DNA of 64,000 nucleotides from Coix lacryma-jobi var. lacryma-jobi (lineage: Eukaryota; Streptophyta; Magnoliopsida; Poales; Poaceae): assembly GCA_009763385.1 (NCBI GenBank), contig CM019825.1:22832278-22896277 (forward strand). The letters are read 5' to 3'. Each line of letters opens with the position of its first letter. Position 1 is the stretch's first letter. This document shows positions 10,845 through 22,822 of this stretch, in pieces. The notes beneath the pieces were generated by a model that searched no databases, was not told the DNA's origin, and was given only the letters and a program-made list of their open reading frames with translations. The position numbers and the translations under genes were made by a program.

Positions 10845-13800
10845 CTAATCGATCTTCACTGACGAGTAAATCAACCTAGTGAACCAGAAGCAGGCGCAGA
10901 AACCAATTGTGCCGGTCAGCACAAAGAAGGCATATGAGGCGAGAAGCATGTAGCCGAAGTACAAAATGGCAGACACCAGCTTAGTAATCTGCAGTTTCGT
11001 GAAGAAGTAGAAAGCAGCATACACAAAGAGATACAGCGCAGAGGATCCTGAGGTAAGGTAAGACCTCCACCACCACATGTAGTCCTCACTGCAGAGCTGG
11101 AAATAGCAGAGCACGATTGTGATCTCGGCACAGGTGATGATAAGGATCACAAACACAAGGAAGAGGAAACCAAAGATGTAATAGAACTGGTGCAGCCAGA
11201 TGGAGGTGAGGATGAAGAAGAGTTCAATAAAAACAGCTCCAAATGGAAGGACCCCACCAATCAGAATAGTGAAAAGCGGATTCATGTACCAAGCCTGCTC
11301 AGGGATCTGTCGCGGAATCTTGTTTGTCTTGACTGGAGCTTCCATGGCAGGTTTCTTGAACCCAAGATAGCTTCCAACAAAGACAAGGGGTACTGAGATG
11401 CCAAACCAAAGGAGGACCAAGGCAAACATTGTGGTGAAAGGAACAGCACCAGATGACTTCTCCCCCCATATAAGAGTATTCAAGATGAAGAAAATAACAA
11501 ATGCAACCCCTGGAAACAGGAAAGCCGTTTGCAGGGTAATCTTCTTCCACTCTGAACCTTTGAACATCTTGTAGAGGCGTGAAGAGGAATATCCAGCAAG
11601 CAGCCCCATCAAAACCCAGACTAGAAGCATTGCAGTCATCAGTCCTCCCCGGTTTGATGGAGAAAGGAAACCCAACACAGCAAAGATCATTGTAACTAGG
11701 AGCATGCCAAAGAATTGGACGCCAGTGCCAACATAAACACAGAGTAAGTCAGAGTAGGTTGGAGGACGGAACACGTCCCCGTGAACAAGCTTCCAGCCTG
11801 TTTCCTCTTGTGCTTCTTCTTGAGTTTCAAGCTGATTGTATCTAGAGATATCTCTGTAGAGAGTGCGAAGCATTATCATGGCAACCATGCCAGATAGGAA
11901 AAGAACGATCATGAGAGAGTTCACAATAGAAAACCAATGAATCTGATCATCAGTCATCAACAGGTAGGTGTCCCAACGTGATGCCCACTTGATCTCACTC
12001 TCCTGCAAAATTAGTGGAGGTTCCATTAAAATCATCACAAATAAACATTCAAAGAGTACGCTGCAGCAGCTAAACAAAGTTAAACTAAGCAATTCTTAAT
12101 CCTACTCTCGTACATCAAAATGAACATCATATGTGAATATGATTTCCTTGTCAGCTTCAACTTCCTGAGGAGGATCAGAGTTTGTTACAAATTTGCTCGC
12201 ATGAGGATCACAAGTGCTCAAGCGAGTGTCTACACCATTCCATTTATCGTCAACCTGATGCTTGACACTGGCAAAACATGTACCAAAATACCTTAGGTCC
12301 ATTTCATAAAGCACAAGAAGAATAAATCCTGCCAAACGAAGTTAGAAGTAAACCTGTGTGGGTTGACCTCAAATCCCACTATTCTAGAAAGTTCTGAGTT
12401 ATCATCCTTGTGATACTTCACCGTAAATGACAAATGGTTGTGGATGAAGGATTTCTCATCCTTAGTCTGCAAAAAAAAAACATTTGTGTATGCTAATTTA
12501 TTAGTCCAGACAAATAGATAAAGGATTCCGACAAAGAATTAAAGATTGAATGCATAAAGAAAAAGTAAACATTAACTGAGCATAAGGACTTACTTCAGAA
12601 TACAGGCCTTTCAGACCAACATGATATCCACCTTGATAAGCAATACTGTTCTTATCTTGCCTTGCAACAGGAACAACTAGCGGGAGGTTGTCCAGAATCC
12701 TGTGATGCAATTTATATAAGCTATAGGAAATTACTGTCAACAGAAGTACAACACTACCCACATGTTCATAGTCCTTACATGTTCACTCGGTATTCATCCT
12801 CTATCTTTTCCTTGAGCTCCTTGGCTTCTTTCTCACCAATCTTTGCTTTGCAGACAATCTGACACATCTTTGGCTCTCCCATTTTGAACTATACCCCAAA
12901 TAACAAGCAGAAAGAAAAATTTACATCACGCACGTACCCGAGGACAAAACCTCAAGTAATCTGTTATGTTATATACGGTACTAACCACATAAGGAGAGTT
13001 CTCAATGCGATCGCCACGAAGAACCTCACCAAGATTTTCAGCACTGTCGACTATGGTGCCTGGCTTGCAGAATGGAAGGGAGTAATATGTATACGGGAGT
13101 TGAGTCTTGGTAGATGTCAACTTATTCACCTTCACTGGAAGTGGATCACCCTGTGGGCCAATTAGAAGAGCAGTTTCAGAAAATATTAGCCAAATAAAAT
13201 GCTATCACATCACTAATCACAAAATGACACTAGTTTGGTATAGGAGATTAACACAACGAATGTCATTTCTTTGCCATGAGTGACCCTCTACAAGATACCT
13301 CTTATTACATGATCTAACACCTCATTTAGGATTTAGGAGTATACCAAATTAAACCGTTGTGTAGGCTGCATCTGGCACAGCTCAGCTACTTGCTACAGTG
13401 CGAGGAGAGGAAAAGAACATAGTGGCTTCCCTACTCCTAGTTCATTTTGAGAAAAAATGGAGCAGTAGCTCCACCAAACGGGAGCTCAAGCAGAAACTAC
13501 ATCACATCGAAGTATAAGCTACTAATTAACCATCGGATCAAGGACCATCATCTGAAGACAGGTTCAATGTTATCTTATATAGTGTACAGATACAAAATGA
13601 CATGTGTTGACTTTTCCACGCAGGGCATAATACTGATCACATCAAAATCTAGCGGTTGTTTTTCAGATGAGGACAAAGATCACAACAGCAAACCACGACA
13701 GAAAAAGGCTGCAAAAGTGCCGCGAATTGAGGTGCAACATATGAATCCCATGCCCAGCTAGGGAACCAAGCTAACTGAACCGGATGAACGAATCGGGGAC

Positions 13801-14079
13801 GCTGAACACCACACACGGAACCCTTGAGGTGGATCTGTGGAACCCAGCCCCTGTACCGGCACCGACTTTGACTAGATCCAGCTCCGAACACGAACACAGT
13901 TACACACAACCACTGCGAGGTGCACCCACCAAAGGGGAGAGGGAAAACGCAGGGACCCAACAAACCTTCGCAAAATCGTTCGGGGCGACGCCAGGGAGGT
14001 AGAACCCGGCGGCCGGCGCGGCGACGGCGAGCAGGACCGCGAGCGCCGCGGCCCACCGGAGCATCGCCGGCGTCCGCAT
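10845..14079 (-). CDS. Transmembrane 9 superfamily (EMP70) protein, seven exons
   Basis: Exons on the minus strand: 14079-13966, 13150-12986, 12888-12779, 12699-12594, 12466-12354, 12267-12114, 12002-10845, joining in phase to 639 residues, the usual length of the family. Signal peptide (about 1-24), then the conserved lumenal start FYLPGVAP and block SAENLGEVLRGDRIEN, then nine hydrophobic segments, all in the last exon. The C-terminus VKID fits the KxD/E Golgi-retention signal described for plant EMP12. TM9SF proteins reside in Golgi and endosomal membranes and are implicated in membrane-protein sorting. For exon 6, the donor GAT|GTACGA was chosen because a donor a few bases downstream would break the frame; it yields the conserved spacing before SEIKWASRWDTY. 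The in-frame GTG upstream of the ATG is not a start. Confidence 0.94.
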
Positions 14080-14111
14080 CGGGTGAGGAGGCGGGAGAAT
14101 CACCCGCGCGA

Positions 14112-14132
14112 GGGGGGGGGGGGGGGGGGGGG
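14112..14132 (+). repeat. Poly-G tract (21 G)
   Basis: An uninterrupted G run in the 5' UTR of the minus-strand TM9SF gene, where it is a C tract about 33 bases before the start codon. Length may be inaccurate because of sequencing limits in homopolymers. Confidence 0.8.
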
Positions 14133-16370
14133 AGCTCCCGAGATCTGCGCTGCGAGGCGGTGGGTGGGAGCGGGTGATGGCTCGCAGGCTCGGCGTGGCG
14201 CGCGAGGCCGGGTGGGTGGAGACGACGACGCGCGGCGCGCTGCGACCTGCGAGGAAGAAGCTTCGGGCGACGGGTGGATCTTCATTTCACGGGGCTTTTA
14301 TCAATAAATAGTGTTTTTACGCTTAGGTCCCTGGTTAGACGTTTAATTGCTCGAATGGTGTCGGTTAGTTTGGTCCTAGTTTGACCTCGGAGATCGTGGG
14401 CTCGTGGCACGTGCGAAGGAGAGGTGGTGCTTGTCCTGACCCGGAGCAGTCCGCGATCGATGGTGTTTTGGCAGTACGTGTACACCGGTCCACGGTACAA
14501 GGCCTCGTAATTTGATGTTGCAAGTACAAAATCTGTAAGCGCTCCTATTCTTGCATTTTTTAGTAAGAAATAAAAAAAAAAACATGTTGTCCAAGAGTTT
14601 GGTAAAGAGCTCTCTAGACCTCGTTCGTTTAACAAGGAATCATTTCCAGCCAAATGGTCTCTTCACCATTTTGTATAGTGTTAAAATCATTCCAGACCTA
14701 GAACGCTCGGTTCCGAAATAACCGAACGGTGCCTTAAATAAGTTATCAAATATTTTCTCCAATCAGTAAGGTTTCGTAGTTGGTGTGAACTTTGTATCCA
14801 TTCTCCATCCAACAATTTCTCTGAAGATCTAAGTAAATTGAACGCATATAAATTAAGAAATAAAAGGTTTTATATTAGAAAACGATGAGAGACAAAAAAA
14901 CATATAGTAAGAATGTTTGGTTTGTGGGCTATATATAAACAATTCTTTCTTTGCGAAAGGTTACAAATACTTCGGGGTTTCGTACAAATTGTTTAGAAAG
15001 CTAACATAAAACCCTATTAAAAACTATTGAAGATGAAAATGAATTAATGTTGCTACTTATTTTGTTAATCGCTTAGCAATTTAATTGTAGAGAAACATGT
15101 GATATTTCACCACTAATAGTATTATAGCAGTGCATTCTATGGGATATGTAGTTGTTTTCTTAGTTTCTTCCCAATTCTAATATGATTTTTTTTAAAAAAA
15201 GTACAATGCATCGGTAGCTTAAGATAACAAGAGGGTGCATAGGTTTTTTTCGGTTGATTATTTGCTCGATGACAAACCTAATATTAATAAAATTATTGAT
15301 AGTAATGGAAGGGACCATTTTTACAAATGTATCATTTCACAGAACAACGACTAATGATTTGTTCTCAGGGTTCATAGCAGATGATAAATCATTAGCTACC
15401 GCGCATAATAGTTCTTCATCTTTTAAGTTTCACTCTAATTAACATTTGTTTTATGCTGTAAAAAAAGAGAAGACCAATGTTTCCCACACTCACACCTCTT
15501 CTCCTTTGTGCGTTTTTCCTATGGTGCATCTTTATCTATCAAGCCATATATCTACATGGTCGAATTATATAAGGCGATTCCTTTGTATTTTTATCCAACT
15601 ACATTTACAACATAAAAAACTACCAACCTAGATTGAAACGTATGTATACAACACATAAGATGGTTTAACTACATTAATCAGCTAGACACTTGGTACATGC
15701 ACGATATTACCAAATAAAAATGGCTAGAGTGATTTAGCAGCAGACTCGGTACAAAAAAATTCTTAACAAAATGTTATCCATCCTTAATTTCAAGCGCATC
15801 ACTAAAACTTTTACTTGAAAATGGTGCTTAACAATATGTGCTCATTGGTTACTGTAGTAGAAGAAGTATGTGGAATCAATACTCTAGTCTACTAGAAGTT
15901 TTAGTATGTCCTTTCATCTTGGTCAAGCAAGGAATGCACTTAGCCGGTGAGAAGAAGTTGCTAATTCATCGGTGCTTTTAAGCTTCTCATCAGTAATTAT
16001 GAATCATTTAATTGGATTTGTTTTCAATGAGGTCAAATAGCACCAAATCCCATAACCTTACAACATTTTTTTTAGTAATATACTCCCTTTGTTCGAAAAA
16101 GAATATAATTATAGCACAATACCAAATTAGAATATTTAGATTTGTCTAACTATACATTTACAAATAAATATTATTAATATGTATAATACCAAAGTATAAA
16201 TTAGATTTGTTATGAGATATTTTTATAGTATATATGTACTTATTGGTGTATTAGTTTTTTATACCTATATATTTTATTAAAATTTTAATACTTTAATAAA
16301 GAATACCCCACATCGAATTAATTTTTCTTCTGAGCCAAAATAGTATCTCTAACTACATCAGTTTTCTAGA
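14133..16370. other. Intergenic between divergent TM9SF and b561 genes
   Basis: Bases to about 14285 are the GC-rich TM9SF 5' UTR and promoter. The rest is AT-rich without a recognisable gene. A Stowaway-like end (TACTCCCTTTGTTCG) begins near 16080 and its AT-rich body runs to about 16300, but no matching second end is seen. This stretch must hold the two divergent promoters. Confidence 0.5.
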
Positions 16371-16784
16371 ATGAAAGCAAGAAAAATAACAAGATTCCTG
16401 GAATTTTCTTGGCTCGCAGTGCGTTGGCTACTCGCTCGTGGTTGCCTACCGGCATCGCACGATGGGACGCACCCGCAGCAGTTGCCACCAGCCCACCACC
16501 GCGGCGCCTCGCCTGACCTGAACCTGACCTCCTCCAAAACCGAAGTGGATCTCGGCCAGCGGCCAGCCACCAGCCAGCGAGCCGCCCACCTCCTGCGACC
16601 GGACCACTCCCTGCGACTGCGAATATCCCGCCCGCCGCCCCCGCAAGCAAAGCACCGCATCGCCGCTGCCCTCCCTCCCTCCCTCCCCAGAAACCCAGCC
16701 CAACCCCCTTCCGCTTCCAGATCCCTCCACCACCTGCCGCCCCAGATCCCGATCCGCCGGCCCGCCGCCGCCTCGGCCGCGGCC

Positions 16785-19439
16785 ATGGCGGCCGATCCCC
16801 TTCTCGCGCTCCTCGCGGGCGCGCTGCTAGCCGCGGCGCTCGCCCCGGCCACGGCGGCCCCGTCGTGCCCGCACACCAACCTGACGGCCAACTTCTCCGC
16901 TGACCTCACCATGCTGCAGCACCAGCTCCGCGGCACGGTGCGCCTGGCCGACGACGGCAAGTGCGCGCTTGAGCTCACCCGCTTCGACCTCCTCGCCGCC
17001 TCCCCCTCCGCGCGCTTCTGGGCCGCCGACGGCCCCACTATGGCCGACCTCACCGCCGGCCGCGCGTTCTCGCCGCTCCCGCTCAACAAAACCTTCCAGA
17101 ACGCCTCCCTCGAGCTCCCCTTCGCCCGCCCGCTCCCGCGACTCCTCGCGCTCTACGACCCCGACACCTCCTCCGACTTCGGGCACGTCTTCCTCCCCAA
17201 CGGCACAGGCCCCGACCTCGACACCGCCGCCGAGCCGGCGCCCACCATGTTCGACAACTGCATCCCACTCTCGGAGACGGAGACCTACCGCCTCCGCTGG
17301 ACGCTCAATGCGTCCGCCGGCACCGTCGAGATCGGCCTCGAGGCAGCCGTGGGCTCCGAGTACTACATGGCATTCGGGTGGGCGGACCCCAAGGCCAACT
17401 CCCCCGCGATGATCCACGCCGATGTTGTTGTCGCCGGATTCACGGAGGAAGGTACCCCATTTGCCGAGGACTACTACATAAGTGACTACACTGAGTGCAC
17501 GCTGGGGAAGGAGGACTCGCCCGTGTCTGGGGTTTGCCCAGATAAGGTCTATGAGGACGGGAGGAACGATTCAGCCCTGGTGTATGGGCACCGCCGGGAT
17601 GGAGTGTCCTTCGTCAGGTACACGAGGAAGCTTGATGCTGAGGATGCCAAGTACGACGTGCCAGTGGGTGCCATGGAGGAGATGGTGGTGCTTTGGGCCA
17701 TTGGTAAGCTGCGGCCACCAGATACAATGCGCCCACACTACCTTCCACAGAACCATGGGGGGCCAAGGGACACGACCTTTGGGTTTGCCCGGTTGAATTT
17801 GTCGGAGACAGTTGACAATTGCCTTGGACCGTTGGATGCTGACAATAAGGAGGATCAGGAGAGGATCATCGCCGATCGCAAGACACCACTTGTGGTGACA
17901 TCTGCTCCAGCGGTGCGCTACCCAAACCCACCAAACCCTGACAAGGTGCTTTACATCAACAAGAAGGAGGCGCCACTGCTAAAGGTTGAGAGGGGTGTGC
18001 CAGTGAAGTTCTCAGTGCAGGCTGGGCATGACGTGGCACTCTATATCACTTCAGATCCCATTGGTGGTAATGCTACCCTGCGGAATAAAACTGAGGTTAT
18101 ATATGCTGGCGGACCTGATGTTCATGGTGTACTAGCAACCCCAAAAGAGCTTGTTTGGCTGCCTGATCGGAATACACCCGACCTAGTCTATTATCAGTCA
18201 CCGTATGAACAGAAAATGGGATGGAAGGTTCAAGTGGTTGATGGAGGCCTTAGTGACATGTATAATAATAGTGTTGTTTTGGATGATCAACAGGTTACAT
18301 TGTTTTGGACTCTCTCTGCGGATTATAAATCTATATCTATAGCAGCTCGAGGTGAGAAGAAAAGTGGATATCTTGCTATTGGGTTTGGGAGTGGGATGGT
18401 GAATAGCTTCACCTATGTTGCTTGGGTGGGCAATGATGGGGTTGGACGAGTGAAAACTTATTGGATTGATGGAAAGAGTGCAACAGGTATCCACCCAACA
18501 TCTGAGAACATCACATTTGTCCGGTGTAAGTCAGAAAATGGCATTATTACATTTGAATTTACTCGCCCTCTTAACCCTTCTTGTACCGGTAAGGTAGAAT
18601 GCAAGAACATCATCGATCCAACTACACCACTTAAGGTTATCTGGGCGATGGGTGCAAGCTGGTCGGGAGATGATCTGACAGACAGTAACATGCATTCAGT
18701 CACAAGCAGTCGTCCTATACGTGTTCTGTTGCTGAGAGGTTCAGCTGAGGCAGAACAGGATTTGCGTCCTGTCCTTGCTGTTCATGGGTTTATGATGTTT
18801 GTTGCCTGGGGCATCTTGCTTCCTGGTGGAATAATGGCTGCCCGGTATTTGAAGAGCTTGAAAGGAGATGGGTGGTTCCAAATACATGTCTATCTTCAGT
18901 ATTCAGGAATTGCCATAATGTTTCTTGGCGTCCTTTTCGCTGCAGCTGAGCTCCGTGGCTTCTTCGTCAGCTCAGTGCATGTTAAGTTTGGTGTGCTGGC
19001 CCTATTATTGGCAGTTTTGCAGCCACTAAATGCTAAATTCCGGCCCAGTAAGCCAGCTAACGGGGAGGTTCCATCTCGCAACCGTATCCTGTGGGAGTAC
19101 CTGCATGTTATCACAGGGAGATCGGCAGTTATTGTAGGAATCGTGGCACTTTTCACAGGAATGAAGCATTTAGGCCACAGGTATGACAGTGAGAATGTAG
19201 AGGAGCTCACTTGGGCCTTAATGCTGTGGGTGCTTTCAGTTATCGTTGTTGTGCTGTGCTTGGAATATAAGGAGGTCAAAAGAAGGATCGGTGACAGAAG
19301 CACCAGAGGGCACTGGGTATTAGGCAACACTGAGGAAGATGATTCAGTTGATCTTTTGCACCCTGATGGTACAGCCAGGAATTCAGAATCTAGCACTTCT
19401 GGCGTAATGGAGGTGCAGCTTGAACCTCTCACTAGATGA
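16785..19439 (+). CDS. DM13, DOMON and cytochrome b561 domain protein, intronless
   Basis: A single 885-codon frame gives 884 residues; the 138 codons open upstream are GC-rich 5' UTR, and the chosen ATG (CGGCCATGG context) starts a clear signal peptide (about 1-25). Order: DM13-like domain (about 29-145), first DOMON starting near 155 (FDNC), second DOMON around 490-650 (GYLAIGFGSGMVNS), then a cytochrome b561 core from about 660 to 835 with His in AVHGFMMF, QIHVYLQYSG, SVHVKFG and YLHVITG, the four expected heme ligands. The cytosolic tail is acidic. This is the architecture of Arabidopsis At5g54830. Such proteins are thought to move electrons, usually from ascorbate, across membranes; the electron acceptor is unknown. 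Absence of introns is notable at this length. Confidence 0.94.
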   Translation: MAADPLLALLAGALLAAALAPATAAPSCPHTNLTANFSADLTMLQHQLRGTVRLADDGKCALELTRFDLLAASPSARFWAADGPTMADLTAGRAFSPLPLNKTFQNASLELPFARPLPRLLALYDPDTSSDFGHVFLPNGTGPDLDTAAEPAPTMFDNCIPLSETETYRLRWTLNASAGTVEIGLEAAVGSEYYMAFGWADPKANSPAMIHADVVVAGFTEEGTPFAEDYYISDYTECTLGKEDSPVSGVCPDKVYEDGRNDSALVYGHRRDGVSFVRYTRKLDAEDAKYDVPVGAMEEMVVLWAIGKLRPPDTMRPHYLPQNHGGPRDTTFGFARLNLSETVDNCLGPLDADNKEDQERIIADRKTPLVVTSAPAVRYPNPPNPDKVLYINKKEAPLLKVERGVPVKFSVQAGHDVALYITSDPIGGNATLRNKTEVIYAGGPDVHGVLATPKELVWLPDRNTPDLVYYQSPYEQKMGWKVQVVDGGLSDMYNNSVVLDDQQVTLFWTLSADYKSISIAARGEKKSGYLAIGFGSGMVNSFTYVAWVGNDGVGRVKTYWIDGKSATGIHPTSENITFVRCKSENGIITFEFTRPLNPSCTGKVECKNIIDPTTPLKVIWAMGASWSGDDLTDSNMHSVTSSRPIRVLLLRGSAEAEQDLRPVLAVHGFMMFVAWGILLPGGIMAARYLKSLKGDGWFQIHVYLQYSGIAIMFLGVLFAAAELRGFFVSSVHVKFGVLALLLAVLQPLNAKFRPSKPANGEVPSRNRILWEYLHVITGRSAVIVGIVALFTGMKHLGHRYDSENVEELTWALMLWVLSVIVVVLCLEYKEVKRRIGDRSTRGHWVLGNTEEDDSVDLLHPDGTARNSESSTSGVMEVQLEPLTR

Positions 19440-19888
19440 TGTAGATCAATCTGTCAGATACACATACAGCCGTTCCATATTTTCTTATACAGATGGTAGG
19501 TCCACCATCATGGAATTTTCTGGCTCAGAGGAGACTGATTCTCATGGTTGTTCCTATCATAGCAGAATGGTTCCAGGCTAGATAAGATGTTCAAATACTG
19601 TCGTCATTTCGTGCATCACACTGTTTACATTGTATAGTGTACATTTTTGACAATAGACAGGTATAATTTGTCACATTGCCCTAGCAATTCTTTTACTATT
19701 CAGATTTATAGAGGAAAAGAATTAATTGAAGTACTCATTGGAGTTAACAGCAGCAATGTCTGTTGGGTACCCCCTTTTTTTCAAGAGAGAATGCCATGAT
19801 TTCTGTATCATAATATCCATTGAGAAATCTGATTTGTTAATCCTGAAATGAGGCAAAAATATGCTGATGTACAGGCTGATTGTAAGAT
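19440..19888. other. b561-gene 3' UTR and intergenic
   Basis: 3' UTR follows the stop codon; no further gene is visible. Bases 19880-19888 are the left target duplication of the next element. Confidence 0.5.
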
Positions 19889-20086
19889 GGGAACGTATCC
19901 TATACAAAAAGACTCCTGTGCAAATTATGCAAACTCTAATCAAGACCACAAGAATCTAATCTGATGGCTGGTAATTTTAGCACTTAAACCCCTCCACTCA
20001 TTGGGTGTTTTGCAACAGCCGGATAGGATGAGTGGAGGGTTTTACATAGTTTGCACATGAGTCTAGTTTGCAGAGGATACGTTCCC
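19889..20086. mobile_element. Mutator-like MITE, GGGAACGTATG family, copy 1
   Basis: 198 bp with inverted ends GGGAACGTATCC / GGATACGTTCCC. It is flanked by an exact 9-bp duplication TTGTAAGAT (19880-19888 and 20087-20095). The interior contains CAAGACCACAAGAATCTAAT and a GCACTTAAACCCCTCCACTC segment shared with copies 2 and 3. Confidence 0.9.
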
Positions 20087-20407
20087 TTGTAAGATATACT
20101 TGAAAGTACCCCATTCTTCTCCAAACAGCATTGGAACACTGTCATTATGTGTTTGCTAATTGCACTTCAGGCCTGTTAGATGTTGTCAATTTGAGCTTAG
20201 TTCCGTAATGCTGGCAATCTTTTGGTGCCACAGATGTCTGCGCTGATTCTTTGCAAGTAGCAAAATACTTTTTGCATTCCTCCAGTTTGGCTTTGCGCAC
20301 GCGTGCGCTGAATTCGCTCGTGCTGACTGCCGCATTCCCAGTTGTACTTTGTGAATGAAGCACAGCCATGGCCGTGAGTGAGATTCCAGCGGCCTGGATC
20401 CCTTTTA

Positions 20408-20813
20408 GAGCAACTCCAATGGTTTTGTATTTTTTGTTTGACAAAATATGGTATTTACCAGCAACTCCAACGGTTTTGTATTTTTTGTTTGACAAAATAT
20501 GGTATTTACCAACTCTTAAATTAATATGGCAAAGATAAAAAGACTTAATCTCCAACGGTTTTGCATTTAGACTTAGCAAAACTAAAAAATTATGCGCGCG
20601 AGAGGGAAATATTCCGCGGGAGTAGCACGTGAGAGCGATTGCCAAGTGAACCACGGCTTGGCATATATGCCAAATATCACTCGGTATTTACCAAGTTGCT
20701 AAAACTACCAAGCTCATTTGCCAAACCTTTGGATAGAAGATTCTTAGACTTTTTTGCAAAAACAAGAATGCAAAGTTCATTTGCAAAACCGTTGGAGATG
20801 CTCTTACTGCATT
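20408..20813. mobile_element. PIF/Harbinger-like MITE, GAGCAACTCCAA family
   Basis: Inverted ends GAGCAACTCCAATGG / CCGTTGGAGATGCTC, flanked by TTA on both sides (20405-20407 and 20814-20816). About 54 bp of the left end are tandemly repeated. A relative lies at 55387-55720. Confidence 0.8.
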
Positions 20814-20864
20814 TATGAAAAAGAACGCAGATAGCTCATAGTTGAAGCTGTACGGATTCTATCA

Positions 20865-21169
20865 CGGTCTGTTCGATACAGCTCACAATAGCTATTATTT
20901 TTACTAACACATTTTTTCAATAGCTTCTCTCATAAAACTATTTTATTTCCTCTCTTACAAAAACATAAGCTAAGATAAAACTAAAAAAATAGTTTTTCAT
21001 AGTTTACATTCTCATTTCTCTTTTCTAACTATGTATAAAGTTATTAGTGAAACTATTTTACCAAACATTTTTTTTCTAAAATAGTCCATCTTCACCTAGG
21101 AAATTGCTCATGAAGCTATTTTCTAAAAAAAAAAAATCACTATTGTGTTGAGCTATGCCAAACGGGACC
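20865..21169. mobile_element. Degenerate MITE
   Basis: Left end GGTCTGTTCGATACAGC and right end GCCAAACGGGACC form an imperfect inverted pair, with AGCTCA / GAGCTATG inside. No clear duplication of the target. Confidence 0.45.
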
Positions 21170-21172
21170 TTA

Positions 21173-21404
21173 GGGCCAATTTGATAGAGCTCCATCCGAT
21201 TCTGATTCTCTATAAAATCTGATTTTACGAGAGAAGTGATTCTATGATTAAAAATAATTCTCTTTGATTTTTTAGCATATCTACATCGAGAATCAGTTCA
21301 TAGAATCAAGGGAAAACTACGTTTTCAGCTAACCTCTTAGTTCATTTCAAACTCCTGTCAAATTCAGTAGAGAATCAGCTTTGAAAGCTTTGCCAAACGG
21401 AATC
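21173..21404. mobile_element. PIF/Harbinger-like MITE, TCTGATTCTC family, copy 1
   Basis: Flanked by TTA (21170-21172 and 21405-21407). The interior has AGTGATTCTATGATT and GAGAATCAG blocks found also at 50936-51230 and 58960-59805. Confidence 0.65.
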
Positions 21405-21408
21405 TTAT

Positions 21409-21570
21409 GAGGTGTTTGGTTCCCACCTCCTAGAGTTTAGCCACTAAAGTTTAATGGAGGTGACTTTAGTGATAGTGTTAAAAGTGACTAAAAGTAGGAG
21501 TATTTAGAACTTTAGTGACTAAAAATAACTAAATTTTAGTGGCTAAACTTTAAAGAGTATGAAACACCCC
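21409..21570. mobile_element. Short MITE, AGGTGTTTGGTTC type
   Basis: The left end GAGGTGTTTGGTTCCCACC pairs loosely with the right end ATGAAACACCCCTTT; internal TTTAGCCACTAAAGT and GGCTAAACTTT blocks are complementary. Confidence 0.6.
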
Positions 21571-21579
21571 TTTAAAGAT

Positions 21580-22200
21580 GAATTTACTATCGCCCGACTC
21601 TCGGAAGCGAAGCGTGCTCGCGGCACCTTCTTCCGGAGTTTCTCCAGTTCATGCTACAGTATCTCATCGTTGAAGCTGCAGCAGCAGCCAGTGCAGCCGA
21701 ACGGGCTCGACGTGTGCCTTTTTGCCGCGGAGGCGCGGGGGACGGACGGAGCGCCTTGCCGTGCCGTGCCGTGCGCGGTGGTTTCGGTTCCCGCGTCGGT
21801 GCGGGCAGCCTGGCGGGTGGACTGGTGGACGACGCATTTGCCGCATCGGCCGGCCGGCAGCGCAGACAAGACACAAGAGCACCTGCGTCTGGGACTCTGC
21901 GTCCGGCTGGCTATATGCGTGTTGGAATTGGAAAGGCGTTCCGATGGGTTGGTGGACCTCGCCTTTTGCCTTGCCAACTGGCGGCAGCCACTGCCTTCCG
22001 TTGTGGAGCGGAACAGAACAGCGTCGTCCCACATGGGCACGTGGACTCCGCCGGCGAAGGTTTCTCGTGCGCTACCGCCCCCTCCTGACCTCCGACTCCG
22101 ATCGGTTGCTCGCCCAAACGCACCGGAGCGGTCAACGAACGCCGAAAGGATGGATGGTTTGCGCATTGCATCCCAGTGCGCCACGCTGTTGCAATACAAC
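21580..22200. other. GC-rich block, no recognised gene
   Basis: A sharply bounded GC-rich island between AT-rich MITEs, with long overlapping open frames on both strands but no domain I recognise. Short CCGTG repeats occur near 21757-21780. It could be a decayed exon or promoter, or sequence captured by a transposon. Confidence 0.4.
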
Positions 22201-22284
22201 AATATATACGGTATATCTATACTCTTTAAAACAATATATCTATACTTATATCAATCAATAATAAATATATATCTGTCCAATCTA

Positions 22285-22822
22285 TACTCCCTCCGTTCTA
22301 AAATAGAAGTCGTTTTTATTTTCCGAGGAGTCATTTTCTTAAAATTTTTTGACCAACTATATATATATATATAAAATATTAATATTTATAATACATAATT
22401 AGTGTCATTAGATATATATTTGAATGTATTTTCATAATAAATTTATTAGAAGATATAAGAGAACTTTATGCTATGGAAACCAGCCTCCTGTGCAAATTAT
22501 AGAAACTCTAATTGAGATTATAGGAATCTAATCCAATGGTGGGCTATTTTAGCACTTAAACCCCTCCACTCATCTCATCCTAATCTAAACAGGCGTGGGC
22601 ACAGTGAGAGGGTTTAAGTTCTAAAATAACCCAACTTCACCTTTAACCATCGGATTAGATTCCTGTGGTCTTGATTAAAGTTTTTATAGTTTGCACAGGA
22701 AACTATTTTTCATAGCATACGTTGTCAAATATTACACGTATTTTCTACAAACTTAGTCAAATTTAAGAAAATTTAACTCACACGCATCCTATAACGATTT
22801 TCTTTTTGGGACAGAGGGAGTA
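22285..22822. mobile_element. Stowaway-type MITE, interrupted
   Basis: TACTCCCTCCGTTC at the left and GACAGAGGGAGTA at the right, with TA at both edges. The interior TTAGTGTCATTAGA and TTAGTCAAATTT blocks match other copies in the window. A Mutator-like MITE lies inside. Confidence 0.8.
22459..22726. mobile_element. Mutator-like MITE, GGGAACGTATG family, copy 2 (nested)
   Basis: Ends are diverged (GAGAACTTTATGCTATGG / CATAGCATACGTTGTC). The interior shares GCACTTAAACCCCTCCACTC and the CCTGTGGTCTTGATTA block with copies 1 and 3. It splits a Stowaway. The 9-bp duplication is not recognisable here, fitting an older insertion. Confidence 0.7.

Noticed and set aside
21559..22374. Plus-strand frame of 271 codons
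   Set aside because: It spans a MITE end, a GC island and a Stowaway, so it cannot be one gene; no conserved motif.
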